A stretch of DNA of 64,000 nucleotides from Gp6-AA40 sp035711805 (GTDB taxonomy: Bacteria; Acidobacteriota; Vicinamibacteria; Vicinamibacterales; UBA2999): assembly GCA_035711805.1 (NCBI GenBank), contig DASTBV010000052.1, forward strand, positions 15,635 to 79,634. Direction: 5' to 3'. Every line of letters begins with the position of its first letter. Position 1 is the first letter of the stretch. Made by a program: the position numbers and the translations under genes. Of this stretch, positions 43,473-52,140 are shown piece after piece. The notes beneath the pieces are model-generated. The model was not told where the DNA came from. It saw nothing but the letters and a program-made list of their open reading frames with translations, and did no database searches.

Positions 43473-43961
43473 TCAGCTCGGAACGCCCGGCGAACCTTGC
43501 CAGTCGACGTGCACGTGGAGCTTGCGCCCTTCCAACGGCAGTCGTTCGGATCGTTCGGGTCGTTCGAGTCGTTCGACTCGTTCGGATCGTTCGGATCGTT
43601 CGGATCGTTCGGGGCGGAAAATTTCCTTATCGAGCCGCTTGAGGAGGTTCAGATAGCCGCGTTCCTCCGGCGCCATCAGTACGATCACGCCACCGCTTTC
43701 GTCCGGAGGGAACCGGCGATCGTCGAGGTAATCGCGGTCGAGCGTGATCAGCGTCCGTCGAAGCTGACGCGCGAGGCGGTAATGCTCGCCGTCGCGGGCG
43801 CGGCGGAGATCGTCGTGCTCGATCACGAACAGAACGTCCCAGGCGAGCGACTGGCGCATGAAGCCGACGAGGCCGGCCGGCATGTTCGCGTCAACGTAGA
43901 TGCGCGGCTGCAGCTGCGTGCGGTCGACGACGGGACCGAGTTCCGAAGCCAGAGTTCCCAT
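43473..43961 (-). CDS. DUF5615 PIN-like protein with a minisatellite-encoded insert
   Basis: 162 aa from ATG 43961; a start at 43982 lies in repeat sequence. Core motifs: RIYVDANMPAGLVGFMRQ, DVLFVIEHDDLRRARDGEHYRLARQLRRTLITLDRDYLDD, where aspartates would form a PIN-type nuclease site. Residues ~115-140 (ERSERSERSERVERLERPERSERL) are encoded by nine-base tandem repeats (43546-43614). No antitoxin gene is adjacent, so toxin function is uncertain. Confidence 0.7.
   Translation of the reverse strand: MGTLASELGPVVDRTQLQPRIYVDANMPAGLVGFMRQSLAWDVLFVIEHDDLRRARDGEHYRLARQLRRTLITLDRDYLDDRRFPPDESGGVIVLMAPEERGYLNLLKRLDKEIFRPERSERSERSERVERLERPERSERLPLEGRKLHVHVDWQGSPGVPS
43546..43614. repeat. Nine-base minisatellite, TCGTTCGGA-type units
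   Basis: About seven to eight units of TCGTTCGGA with single-base changes, read in frame as Ser-Glu-Arg repeats in the PIN-like protein. Copy number is likely variable. Confidence 0.85.
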
Positions 43962-43968
43962 GCTTCGC

Positions 43969-44000
43969 AATTCAGAATTCACAATTCAGAATTCTGCATT
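43969..44000. repeat. AATTCAGAATTC repeat cluster
   Basis: Three palindromic GAATTC-type units between the PIN-like and deoxyhypusine-synthase-like genes, the same family as 21316-21362. Confidence 0.75.
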
Positions 44001-45169
44001 CATCTATGCCTCTCCAAGTCAGGCATGGTCTCCAGCGGTTCGTGAGGCTGCGGGTGCTCGCGTCGGGCCGCGGACGCCTCACGCTTGAGCGCCGCCACCA
44101 GATCCGCCCGCTTGTGGACAAGCTCCTTGCGCTGACGCCGGCCGGTTGACGCCCCGATGACGTACTCGCAAAACAAGGGAAACCCGATCGTCGAGTCGAC
44201 GTAGGCGACAGCGGTATCCGGGAGCACGCCCGGGTTGACCTTGCCCCAGCTGACGGCCTCGGCCGGCGTAGCGCCGGACAGTCCGCCCCAGACCACCTGA
44301 TCGGTCGTGATCTGGATGAAGAAGTCGTTGCCGCCCTTGGGGATTCCGTAGACCTCCCACAACGTCGGCTGCCCCTGCAGGTAGAAGTTCTTCGGCGAAC
44401 CGCCGCCGAGGATCACGCAGCCGTTCTTCTTGCCCGCCAGGATGAATGCGCAGACCTCGTTCACATCCTTGTTGGGATCAATCATCAGCCGGCTGTCGTT
44501 CATCAGCTCGTGAAAGGCGATGTTCATTCCGATTGAACTGTCGCCGGGCGACGACGTGTAGAGCGGCACGCCGGCGGCGGCCGCCGCGGCCACCACGGAG
44601 TGCTCCTGGCATCCGGGCTGCCGCTCGAGCAGATCGCGCCCGAGCGCGTAGTGGAACTCGGCCGTCGAGAGCGGTCCATCGAGACCCGACCGGACGAGAA
44701 AGTCACGAATGTAGGCGTCCGTCTCGAGAAGGACCGTCGAAGGGAACAGCACGTCGTAGATCCGGATCACTCCCTCTTCGTACAGCTCCACGTCGTTGAC
44801 GAACGGCGATCCGCGATGCAACGTGAAATTCAGCGCATAGTGCAGATCGTGGTAGAGATTCGCTCCGGTGCTGATCACGAAGTCGACCAGACCCCGCTCC
44901 ATCAGCTCGACGATGCAGCCACCAAGCCCGGCCGGAGTCAGCGCGCCGGCTACCGTCAGCCCGATCGTCGTGTCGTTTTCCGGCAGCAGCATCTTGTCGG
45001 TGAAGATCCGGCACGCTTCACCGAGACGCGCCGCATTGAACGCCTGGAATCCGTCCTCGATCAGCTGGCGCACGTCGGCGCTTCCGCGCGGACGGTAATA
45101 GCGGATCGGCTTGCCCGAGAGGTAGTTCGGACGGGCTTTCTCAGGAGATCCAGGTGCACGGTACGGCAT
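44000..45169 (-). CDS. Deoxyhypusine synthase-family protein
   Basis: 389 aa from ATG 45169. The frame extends upstream, but that part translates a repeat (PPTSAEATAGKQPSAKLANA) and is rejected. NAD-binding segments: DFVISTGANLYHDLHYALN, TSSPGDSSIGMNIAF and VILGGGSPKNFYLQ. The catalytic lysine aligns with SWGKVNPG. Bacteria lack eIF5A, so the acceptor is probably another amine; related bacterial enzymes make homospermidine-type or guanidino polyamines. Substrate not assigned. Confidence 0.88.
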   Translation of the reverse strand: MPYRAPGSPEKARPNYLSGKPIRYYRPRGSADVRQLIEDGFQAFNAARLGEACRIFTDKMLLPENDTTIGLTVAGALTPAGLGGCIVELMERGLVDFVISTGANLYHDLHYALNFTLHRGSPFVNDVELYEEGVIRIYDVLFPSTVLLETDAYIRDFLVRSGLDGPLSTAEFHYALGRDLLERQPGCQEHSVVAAAAAAGVPLYTSSPGDSSIGMNIAFHELMNDSRLMIDPNKDVNEVCAFILAGKKNGCVILGGGSPKNFYLQGQPTLWEVYGIPKGGNDFFIQITTDQVVWGGLSGATPAEAVSWGKVNPGVLPDTAVAYVDSTIGFPLFCEYVIGASTGRRQRKELVHKRADLVAALKREASAARREHPQPHEPLETMPDLERHR

Positions 45170-45199
45170 TGCGTTGGCTAGCTTAGCACTCGGTTGCTT

Positions 45200-45230
45200 G
45201 CCCGCCGTAGCTTCAGCGGAGGTCGGCGGT
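45200..45230. repeat. Repeat GCCGTAGCTTCAGCGGAGG
   Basis: CCCGCCGTAGCTTCAGCGG near 45203, with the core GCCGTAGCTTCAGCGGAGG shared with the linker of the M16 peptidase (27602-27620). It lies in the divergent gap between the DHS-like and activator genes. Confidence 0.7.
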
Positions 45231-45317
45231 CGATTTCGCGCGCCGCGGCGCGCTGTCGACGATCCTCGCAACAGCCGATAAAAGTCACGCGTGGTCTTTC
45301 CAAAAGTCGCCGACGGC

Positions 45318-46655
45318 ATGAGCGTGACAACCGTAAAACCCACCCAGACACGTCACGACCGCCTCCCCGATGTCGAGGGGCGGTTTCGTACGCTGGTGCA
45401 ATCGCCGCTGCGCGCGGGCATTCTCAGATTCCTGAGCGCACGCCCCGACGACTCCTTCGACGTCGAAGCGTTGATGACGACGTTCGGCCGGCTGCGGCTC
45501 GACGTGGACAACTGCGTCAAGGAACTCGTCGACTTCGGCGTCGTCGCTCCGACGGCGGCTGATCCGTCGCGCTACGCGATTGTGGTTGACGTGGACGACG
45601 ACCGCCGCCGGCTGCTCGACACGTTCCTGGAACGCCGTGCAACGGTGAGCATGGAAGACCAGGCGCCGTCCGTCCAGCGATTCCGCGAAATGATCGGCCG
45701 CGACGAGAAGATGCTCATCGTCTTCGAATGGATTCGCACCGCCGCCAAATCGGACATTTCGGTGCTGATCCTCGGACCGACGGGATCGGGCAAGGAAGTC
45801 GTGGCACGGATGATCCACGAGCTGAGCCGCCGCGGGCGCGAAAACTTCCAGGCCGTCAACTGCGCGGCGCTGCCGGACACGCTGTTCGAATCGGAAATTT
45901 TCGGCTACGAGAAGGGCGCCTTCACAGGCGCCCATGACCGCAAGCCGGGGCGCGTGGAACTGGCCAACGAAGGGACGCTGTTCCTCGACGAGATCGGCGA
46001 TCTGTCGCTCGTCGCTCAGGCCAAGCTGCTGCGCGTCCTCGAGGACCGGCGTTTCGAGCGCCTCGGCGGCCAGAAGTCCGTGCAGGTCGATTTCCGGCTG
46101 ATTTCGGCCACCAACCGCCCGCTCGATCAGTTCGTCCGCGACAGCCGTTTCCGCGAGGACCTGTACTACCGCGTCAACGCCTTCTCGATTCGCCTGCCCT
46201 CGCTGCGCGAACGCCCGATCGACATTCCAGTCCTGGCAACGAAGTTCGTCGCCCGCTACTGCGCGGCCAACGGCATGCCGCTCGACGCGAAGTCGTTCTC
46301 CCCGGAAGCGCTCACGCGGCTGCAGGCGTACCCATGGCCGGGAAACATCCGCGAGCTCGAAAGCACCGTCTCGCGCGCGGCGCTCTCGGCGCCCGGCCGC
46401 ATCATCCGCGACACGGACATCGAGTTCCTTCACGCCCACGTCGTGGCGCCGATGCAGACGTCGGAATCCCGGCGGCTGCAGACGCTGGCGGAGAACGAGC
46501 GCGACCACGTGGTCCGGGTGCTCGAATCGGCCGACTGGAACAAGAAGGAAGCGGCCCGCGTGCTCGACATCAGCCGCGGAACCCTCTATCGGAAGATCGT
46601 CGAATACAACCTCAGGCCCGAGCCGAAGCTGTCTCGAAACAGACCAGGACGATAG
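45318..46655 (+). CDS. Sigma-54-dependent transcription activator without receiver domain
   Basis: 445 aa from ATG 45318. Residues ~20-110 form a winged-helix-like domain (LVQSPLRAGILRFLSARPDDSFDVEALMTTFGRLRLDVDNCVKELVDFGVV) instead of a receiver. The AAA+ domain has Walker A GPTGSGKE, the sigma-54 contact loop GAFTGA in YEKGAFTGAHDRKPG, and Walker B LFLDEIGD. A Fis-type helix-turn-helix ends it (NKKEAARVLDISRGTLYRKIVEYNL). With no phospho-acceptor it must sense its signal through the N-terminal domain or a partner. The subtilase lies downstream. Confidence 0.92.
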   Translation: MSVTTVKPTQTRHDRLPDVEGRFRTLVQSPLRAGILRFLSARPDDSFDVEALMTTFGRLRLDVDNCVKELVDFGVVAPTAADPSRYAIVVDVDDDRRRLLDTFLERRATVSMEDQAPSVQRFREMIGRDEKMLIVFEWIRTAAKSDISVLILGPTGSGKEVVARMIHELSRRGRENFQAVNCAALPDTLFESEIFGYEKGAFTGAHDRKPGRVELANEGTLFLDEIGDLSLVAQAKLLRVLEDRRFERLGGQKSVQVDFRLISATNRPLDQFVRDSRFREDLYYRVNAFSIRLPSLRERPIDIPVLATKFVARYCAANGMPLDAKSFSPEALTRLQAYPWPGNIRELESTVSRAALSAPGRIIRDTDIEFLHAHVVAPMQTSESRRLQTLAENERDHVVRVLESADWNKKEAARVLDISRGTLYRKIVEYNLRPEPKLSRNRPGR

Positions 46656-47061
46656 GCGTCCGGTTCGACCCATCGCGCGCTGCGCGGAGACGCACGTTTC
46701 AGCGCGGGCGCAGAAAATCTGCACAACTCAGAATCCCTTCCGGCCACAGCGGGAAACCTCGTGATGAATTCTGCGATTGCGTTGACGGCGTCAGTGTCGA
46801 TCTCCGCAGATGTGCGCAGCACGTTTCAGTGTTCACCACTGTGCCGGGACGCGACATCGCGACGATTTCTCCTTCGGAGTTAGCAGTTTGCGCGTACCTC
46901 GCACTTCGGCCCGTGCGCAGGAACTGCACACGGTTGATGACGTCCAGTAATTTCCAGACCGTCTGAACACGCATTAACCCGTTCACATACAAGCATTTAA
47001 ACGCCGTCGAAAGGCGGCCTCCGGGTGCGGCAGAGCTCTTGCCATTGCTCAGTTCGCGCTC
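46656..47061. other. 406-bp upstream region of the subtilase
   Basis: No credible gene. Contains a candidate sigma-54 promoter at its right end and moderately AT-rich sequence (around 46870-47000). Antisense frames crossing it are shadows of the repeat gene. Confidence 0.55.
47028..47043 (+). promoter_or_regulatory. Candidate sigma-54 promoter (GG-N10-GC)
   Basis: CGGCAGAGCTCTTGCC has GGCA at the -24 and TTGC at the -12 with correct spacing (GG 47029-47030, GC 47041-47042). Transcription would start only about 8 nt before the ATG at 47062, which is short. Support is mainly the adjacent activator gene. Confidence 0.35.
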
Positions 47062-49302
47062 ATGAAAAACCGAATTGCACTTTCTTTCCTTGGCCGTCTT
47101 GTCGCGGCCGTCGTACTTGTCGCCGGCGTTCCGTCGCTTGCTGCCGCGCAGCAGGACGGCAAGCTGGACGCGGTCCTGCGCGATCGTTCGACGCGTCTGG
47201 CCGGCTGGTCGCGGGTCATCGTGGAGTTCACCGGCGAGCCGGACGGTCGCGTCTTCGGCCGCGGGACGACCGGGCGCCGCGTCGGACAGCAGATGCAGGC
47301 GGGCGAAGTGGAAAACACGGCACTCGTCAGCCTGGCCGCCGACGGACGGGTCAAGAAGGTCTGGGCCGATCGGCCGGCGTTCCCGACGCTCGAGCGCACG
47401 GGTTCGGCGGTGGGCGCCGCCCTTGCCCGCGAAGAGTTCGGCCTCACCGGCCGCGGCATCGGCGTCGCGGTGATCGACTCCGGCATCACGTCGTATCACG
47501 ACGACCTCTACACCGACCGCAGCCACAACGCCGACACGGCCATCGTTCACTTCAAAGACTTCACGCGCCCGTCGAGCGGTAACAGCACGGATCTGGCGAC
47601 CGACGACTACGGTCACGGCACCCATGTGGCCGGCATCATCGCCGGCTCCGGCGCCGACTCGGATGGCCGCCGTACCGGCGTTGCGCCCGGCGCCGACCTG
47701 ATCGGCCTGCGCGTGCTCGACGGCAACGGCAACGGATACATCAGCGACGTGATCGCGGCGATCGACTACGCGATCGCAGTACGCTCCACCTACAACCTCC
47801 GCGTCATCAACCTGTCGGTCGCCGCGGCCGCCACCGAGTCGTACTTCGACGATCCGCTGACACTCGCCGCGCGCCGTGCGACGCAGGCGGGAATCGTCGT
47901 CGTCGCCTCGGCGGGCAACCTCGGGCGGAACGCCGACGGCGCGACGCAGTTCGGCGGCATCACGTCGCCCGGCAACGCGCCGTGGGTCCTCACGGTCGGC
48001 GCCAGCAGCCACAACGGGACGGCGCACCGCAGTGACGATGCCATCGCCGCGTTCAGCTCGCGGGGCCCGACGTGGATCGACTTCACGGCCAAGCCGGACG
48101 TGATCGCGCCGGGCGTCGGCATCGAATCGCTGAGCGCCGCGCAGAGCACGCTGTACGGGCTGTTCACCAACTATCTGCTCGACGGCACGGTGCATACGCC
48201 GTTCAAGCCGTACCTGAGCCTGAGCGGCACCAGCATGGCGGCGCCTGTCGTCGCCGGCACCGTGGCGCTGATGCTCGAGGCGAACCCTGCGCTGACGCCG
48301 AATGCGGTGAAAGCAATCCTGCAGTACACCGCGCAGGATCTGACCGGCGAAACGCCGCTCGCGCAGGGCGCGGGGCTGCTCAACGCGAAGGGCGCCGTCC
48401 GGCTTGCCGCGTTCTTCCGCACGGGCGAGGGCCTCGGCACGATGTCGGACGACATCGCCGGCGAGGTCGTTCCGTGGGCGCGCCACATCATGTGGGGCAA
48501 CTACCTCGTCACCGGTGGCCTGCCGCTGCCGGGCAGCAACGCCTGGGCGCTTGACGTGTCGTGGGGCGCGCTGACGACGCCATCGGGCGCGTCGGTGGTC
48601 TGGGGCACCAACATCGTCTGGAGCACGCGGGGCGACGGCAACATCGTCTGGAGCACGGCGCGCAACGGCGAGGACGGCAATATCGTCTGGAGCACCGCCG
48701 GCGCCGATCAGAACATCGTGTGGAGCACCGGACGCGACGCCGACGGCAACATCGTGTGGAGCACCGCCCGCGACGTCGGCGACGGCAACATCGTCTGGAG
48801 CACGACGGGACGCGGCGACGGCAACATCGTCTGGAGCACCCGCAGCAGCGACGGCAACATCGTCTGGAGCACGGCCTTCATCGACAACATCGTGTGGGGC
48901 ACCGACTGCGGCGGGCGCAACTGCCGCAACGTCCGGTGGGGCGACCGCACGGGCGACAACGTCTGGGGCACCGCGCGCGGCGACGAGAACATCGTCTGGA
49001 GCACGCGCGCGCTCGAGGACGCCAACATCGTGTGGAGCACGCGCTCGTGGGGCGACGGCAACATCGTCTGGAGCACGGGCCGCGATTCCGCCGACGGCAA
49101 CATCGTCTGGAGCACGCGCAGCAGCGACGGCAACATCGTCTGGAGCACCCGCGCCGGAGGCGACTCCAACATCGTGTGGAGCACCCGCGCCTCCGATCCC
49201 GACAGCAACATCGTCTGGAGCACCAACATCGTCTGGAGCACGAACATCGTCTGGAGCACGTCGCTGCAGGACCAGGTGGTCTGGTCCGCGCCCGTGCGGT
49301 AA
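47062..49302 (+). CDS. Secreted subtilisin-like (S8) protease with NIVWST repeat tail
   Basis: 746 aa. Signal peptide MKNRIALSFLGRLVAAVVLVAGVPSLAAAQ, an inhibitor-like propeptide (~30-115), then the S8 domain: Asp in VAVIDSGIT, His in DYGHGTHVAGIIAG, Ser in LSGTSMAAPVVAG. From residue ~510 to the end there are 17 exact NIVWST hexapeptides plus NIVWGT, NVWGT and VVWGT variants, spaced by 5-9 polar residues, often DG. The tail may be a surface-binding or beta-solenoid module. An activator gene lies upstream. Confidence 0.93.
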   Translation: MKNRIALSFLGRLVAAVVLVAGVPSLAAAQQDGKLDAVLRDRSTRLAGWSRVIVEFTGEPDGRVFGRGTTGRRVGQQMQAGEVENTALVSLAADGRVKKVWADRPAFPTLERTGSAVGAALAREEFGLTGRGIGVAVIDSGITSYHDDLYTDRSHNADTAIVHFKDFTRPSSGNSTDLATDDYGHGTHVAGIIAGSGADSDGRRTGVAPGADLIGLRVLDGNGNGYISDVIAAIDYAIAVRSTYNLRVINLSVAAAATESYFDDPLTLAARRATQAGIVVVASAGNLGRNADGATQFGGITSPGNAPWVLTVGASSHNGTAHRSDDAIAAFSSRGPTWIDFTAKPDVIAPGVGIESLSAAQSTLYGLFTNYLLDGTVHTPFKPYLSLSGTSMAAPVVAGTVALMLEANPALTPNAVKAILQYTAQDLTGETPLAQGAGLLNAKGAVRLAAFFRTGEGLGTMSDDIAGEVVPWARHIMWGNYLVTGGLPLPGSNAWALDVSWGALTTPSGASVVWGTNIVWSTRGDGNIVWSTARNGEDGNIVWSTAGADQNIVWSTGRDADGNIVWSTARDVGDGNIVWSTTGRGDGNIVWSTRSSDGNIVWSTAFIDNIVWGTDCGGRNCRNVRWGDRTGDNVWGTARGDENIVWSTRALEDANIVWSTRSWGDGNIVWSTGRDSADGNIVWSTRSSDGNIVWSTRAGGDSNIVWSTRASDPDSNIVWSTNIVWSTNIVWSTSLQDQVVWSAPVR
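48606..49260 (+). repeat. Coding repeat AACATCGTCTGGAGCAC
   Basis: The 17-mer AACATCGT[CG]TGGAGCAC recurs about 17 times with spacers of 15-27 bases, all multiples of three in phase. The last three copies are nearly contiguous. It encodes the NIVWST tail of the subtilase. Confidence 0.95.
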
Positions 49303-49375
49303 CGGCATCGAGGACCCAATGAGAACGCGCATCACCATCATCTGGCTGCCGGGCACGTCGCGCTAGGTCACGGCC

Positions 49376-51250
49376 GTGTCCCAGCTGTCATACTGGCTGA
49401 TCGCCAGCGTGCTGCTGGTCGCGACCTTCTGGTACCGCACCTACCGAGCTAAGCGCACGCTCGCGGGACGGCTCGAGGAGGAGCGTCAGCGCGCGCGGCA
49501 GATGAGCGAGCTCCATCTCGCCACCATCGAAGCGCTGGCGCTCGCGATCGACGCCAAAGATCAGACCACGTACAACCACGTTGGACGCGTCGAGCTCTAC
49601 GCCAGCTCGCTGGCGCGGGCGCTCGGCATGTCGGAGGCCGACCAGCAGGCGGTCAAGACGGCGGCGCTGCTGCACGACATCGGCAAGCTGGCCGTGCCCG
49701 AGCACATCCTGGCCAAGCCTGGACCGCTGACGCCCGACGAGTTCCAGAAGGTCCGCATGCATCCGCAAATTGGCGCGGACATCATCAACGCGGTCCCCTT
49801 CCCGTATCCCGTCGCGCCGCTGGTGCTCCACCACCACGAGCGGTGGGACGGGCGCGGCTATCCGATGGGGCTGAAAGGGGAACAGATCCCGCTCGGCGCC
49901 CGGATCCTGTGCCTCGTGGACTACTTCGACGCCCTGACGTCCGACCGGCCGTACCACAAGCCGCTGTCGATCGACGCCGCCGCCGCACTGATCCAGGAGG
50001 AAGCCGGCAAAGCGCTCGATCCGCTGGCTGTAGATGCGTTCCTGCGCATCCTGCCGGAACTTCGCTCGCAGATGGAAGGCGCCATCATGGAACGTCCGCG
50101 CCCGATGCCGGCGATGCCGGCGAGCGAGGGCGCGCCGATCGCCGGTTCTCCGCGTGCCGCGGCGATGTCACGAGCGTCCGTCTTCGAGGACATCGCCGTC
50201 GCCCACCGAGAGATCTACGCCCTGTACGAGCTGGCACAGTCGATGGGGACAACGCTCGGTGTCACGGAGACGATGGGCCACATCGCGTCGAAGCTCAGTC
50301 GCGTCGTGCCTTTCTCAACCTGCTCGCTGTTCCTGTACTCCGAGGACGATGACACGCTGCAGTGCCGCTTCGCGTCGGGCACGGACGCGGAGCTCCTGCA
50401 GCAGCTGGTGCTGAAGAACGGTCAGGGATTGACCGGATGGGTCGCCCGCAACCGGCGTCCGCTCGTCAACGGACGTCCGAGCGCGGATTTCAACGCCGCG
50501 GGTTCAGTGCTCCAGACCGCGCTGGAATCGGCACTGGTCTGCCCGCTCATCTCCGGCAACGCCGTGATCGGGGTGCTTGCCGTTTACCACACAGCCGAAG
50601 CCTTCTACTGCGATGATCACCGCCGCCTGCTGGACCGTGTGTGCGAACAGGCGTCTGCCGTGATCCGCAACGCGATCGTATTCGACCAGACCCACGAGGC
50701 ATCCCTGACCGACCCGCTCACTGGCCTTCCGAACACGCGGTTCATGTTCCGTCACCTGACGCGTGAGCTGGCGCGGACGCACCGGCTCGGCGCCGAGGTC
50801 TCGATCCTGGTGCTCGACCTGAACGGGTTCAAGGACATCAACGACACCTACGGCCATCACGCAGGCGATCGCGCGCTGCGTGAGGTTTCCAACGTGCTGC
50901 GCGCGCTGGTGCGTCCCTACGACGTGTGCGCGCGGTATGCCGGCGACGAATTCGTCATCGTGCTCGCCGGCTGCAGCCGCGACGAGGCGGAGAACAAGCG
51001 CCGCGAACTCCAGCGCGGGGTCGAGCAGATCGTCTTCGAGCCGGCGCCCGGCACGCAGGTGCCGATGTCGATCAGCGTCGGCGCCGCCGTCTTCCCGCAT
51101 GACGGCGAGACCTATGAGTCGCTGCTCGCCGCCGCCGACCGGCGGATGTATCAGGACAAGAGCGCCCGCCGGCGCGACGTGCAGCGGCAGCTCAGCGCCG
51201 CCCGCGTGGAGAGCGGTCCCGTTCCGGAGTACGACGCGTCGGTCGCCTGA
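49376..51250 (+). CDS. HD-GYP / GAF / GGDEF cyclic-di-GMP protein
   Basis: 624 aa from GTG 49376. One N-terminal membrane segment (LSYWLIASVLLVATFWY), a coiled helix, then HD-GYP phosphodiesterase (HDIGK; LVLHHHERWDGRGYP), a GAF domain (~275-430) and GGDEF (~445-600). The GGDEF signature is AGDEF in ARYAGDEFVIV, still potentially active. An RPYD inhibitory-site motif lies five residues before it. It could both make and degrade c-di-GMP. Confidence 0.93.
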   Translation: MSQLSYWLIASVLLVATFWYRTYRAKRTLAGRLEEERQRARQMSELHLATIEALALAIDAKDQTTYNHVGRVELYASSLARALGMSEADQQAVKTAALLHDIGKLAVPEHILAKPGPLTPDEFQKVRMHPQIGADIINAVPFPYPVAPLVLHHHERWDGRGYPMGLKGEQIPLGARILCLVDYFDALTSDRPYHKPLSIDAAAALIQEEAGKALDPLAVDAFLRILPELRSQMEGAIMERPRPMPAMPASEGAPIAGSPRAAAMSRASVFEDIAVAHREIYALYELAQSMGTTLGVTETMGHIASKLSRVVPFSTCSLFLYSEDDDTLQCRFASGTDAELLQQLVLKNGQGLTGWVARNRRPLVNGRPSADFNAAGSVLQTALESALVCPLISGNAVIGVLAVYHTAEAFYCDDHRRLLDRVCEQASAVIRNAIVFDQTHEASLTDPLTGLPNTRFMFRHLTRELARTHRLGAEVSILVLDLNGFKDINDTYGHHAGDRALREVSNVLRALVRPYDVCARYAGDEFVIVLAGCSRDEAENKRRELQRGVEQIVFEPAPGTQVPMSISVGAAVFPHDGETYESLLAAADRRMYQDKSARRRDVQRQLSAARVESGPVPEYDASVA

Positions 51251-51257
51251 TCGTAGA

Positions 51258-51277
51258 GGCCGACCTTCAGGTCGGCC
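51258..51277. repeat. Palindromic repeat GGCCGACCT-TC-AGGTCGGCC
   Basis: Nine-bp perfect arms 7 bp past the HD-GYP gene stop. Possibly terminates that gene, but the same element recurs elsewhere. Confidence 0.75.
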
Positions 51278-51299
51278 CGTGCGAGTACACTTCGCTTTA

Positions 51300-52049
51300 G
51301 TGCCAACGGTATCCGTCCCGCTGGTGAGCGTGGCACCGGTGACGCCGCGCTCGCGTCTGCTGACGCTCGACCTCCGGCGGCAGCCCTTCGACTTCAGACC
51401 CGGTCAGGCGGTGCTCATCGGAACGCGCGGAGTGCCCCGCAGGCCGTACTCCATCGCGTCGTCGCCGGAGCGGGCGGCCGAGACGCGAACCCTGGAGCTG
51501 CTCATCGCACTCGAGGCAGACGGGACCCTCGGTCCCCACCTCCCGGATCTCGTTCCCGGAAGTTCAATCGATCTCGAAGGCCCGCTGGGAACGTTTCTGT
51601 TTCCGGTGGAGCCGCCGGAGCAGCCGCTCCTCTTCGTCGCCGGCGGTACGGGTATCGCGCCGCTGCGGGCGATGATCGATCACGTACTGCGCGGCGACCC
51701 GCCGTCACCTCGGCTGCCGTCGGCAGGCGCGCGACCCCGCCTGTCGCTGCTCTACAGCGCACGCAACGGCGACGAGTTCGCCTTCATCGAGGAGCTGCGC
51801 GGCCACGAATCACGCGGGTGCCTGGAACTGCACCAGACCGTCACGCGGGACGACAGCACGGCGTGGGCGGGCGGCCGCGGGCGTATCGGCCGATCGCATT
51901 TCGAAAGCGTCGTCCACGACCCGGCACAGACGCTGTGCTTCGTCTGCGGACCGCGCGCCATGGTCAACGAGTCGGTATCGACGCTGGCGGCGCTCGGCGT
52001 GCCGGCCGAGGCGATACGAACCGAGGCGTGGGTCGTCCCGCGGGTCTGA
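51300..52049 (+). CDS. Ferredoxin-NADP reductase-like flavoprotein
   Basis: 249 aa from GTG 51300. FAD motif RRPYSIASSPE, NAD(P) motif LLFVAGGTGIAPLRAMI and the C-terminal CGPRAMV with a late aromatic (AWVV). The start upstream is not visible as ATG, and the repeat just before it makes GTG the best choice. No iron-sulfur domain is fused. Partner unknown. Confidence 0.85.
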   Translation: MPTVSVPLVSVAPVTPRSRLLTLDLRRQPFDFRPGQAVLIGTRGVPRRPYSIASSPERAAETRTLELLIALEADGTLGPHLPDLVPGSSIDLEGPLGTFLFPVEPPEQPLLFVAGGTGIAPLRAMIDHVLRGDPPSPRLPSAGARPRLSLLYSARNGDEFAFIEELRGHESRGCLELHQTVTRDDSTAWAGGRGRIGRSHFESVVHDPAQTLCFVCGPRAMVNESVSTLAALGVPAEAIRTEAWVVPRV

Positions 52050-52059
52050 ACCGTAGGAT

Positions 52060-52137
52060 CCGCCTGAAGAGCCTGCCTCGCCGAAGCGCGACAGCGCGAA
52101 GGCTGGCGGACACTCCGTACTATCCGGCTGAAGCCGG
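52060..52137. repeat. Repeat pair between the reductase gene and fabI
   Basis: A degenerate GCGGACACT-ending element (52061-52114) and TCCGGCT-GA-AGCCGGA (52122-52137). The second lies four bases before the fabI stop codon. Confidence 0.7.
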
Positions 52138-52140
52138 ATT

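Noticed and set aside
45170..45343. N-terminal extension of the deoxyhypusine-synthase homologue
   Set aside because: It translates the dispersed repeat (PPTSAEATAGKQPSAKLANA) and runs across the divergent promoter region; ATG 45169 starts at the conserved domain.
48606..49260. Regularly spaced repeats resembling a CRISPR array
   Set aside because: Units are 17 bases, in phase with the reading frame, with short non-unique spacers, and encode a protein repeat. No cas genes are in the window.
46699..49356. 885-codon open frame on the minus strand opposite the subtilase
   Set aside because: It is the shadow of the high-GC, in-phase NIVWST repeat. The translated product is low-complexity (APDDVAVA repeats), and the plus-strand protein has a complete S8 catalytic triad.
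49319..49366. 15-residue open frame between the subtilase and HD-GYP genes
   Set aside because: No ribosome site or similarity; too short to support.
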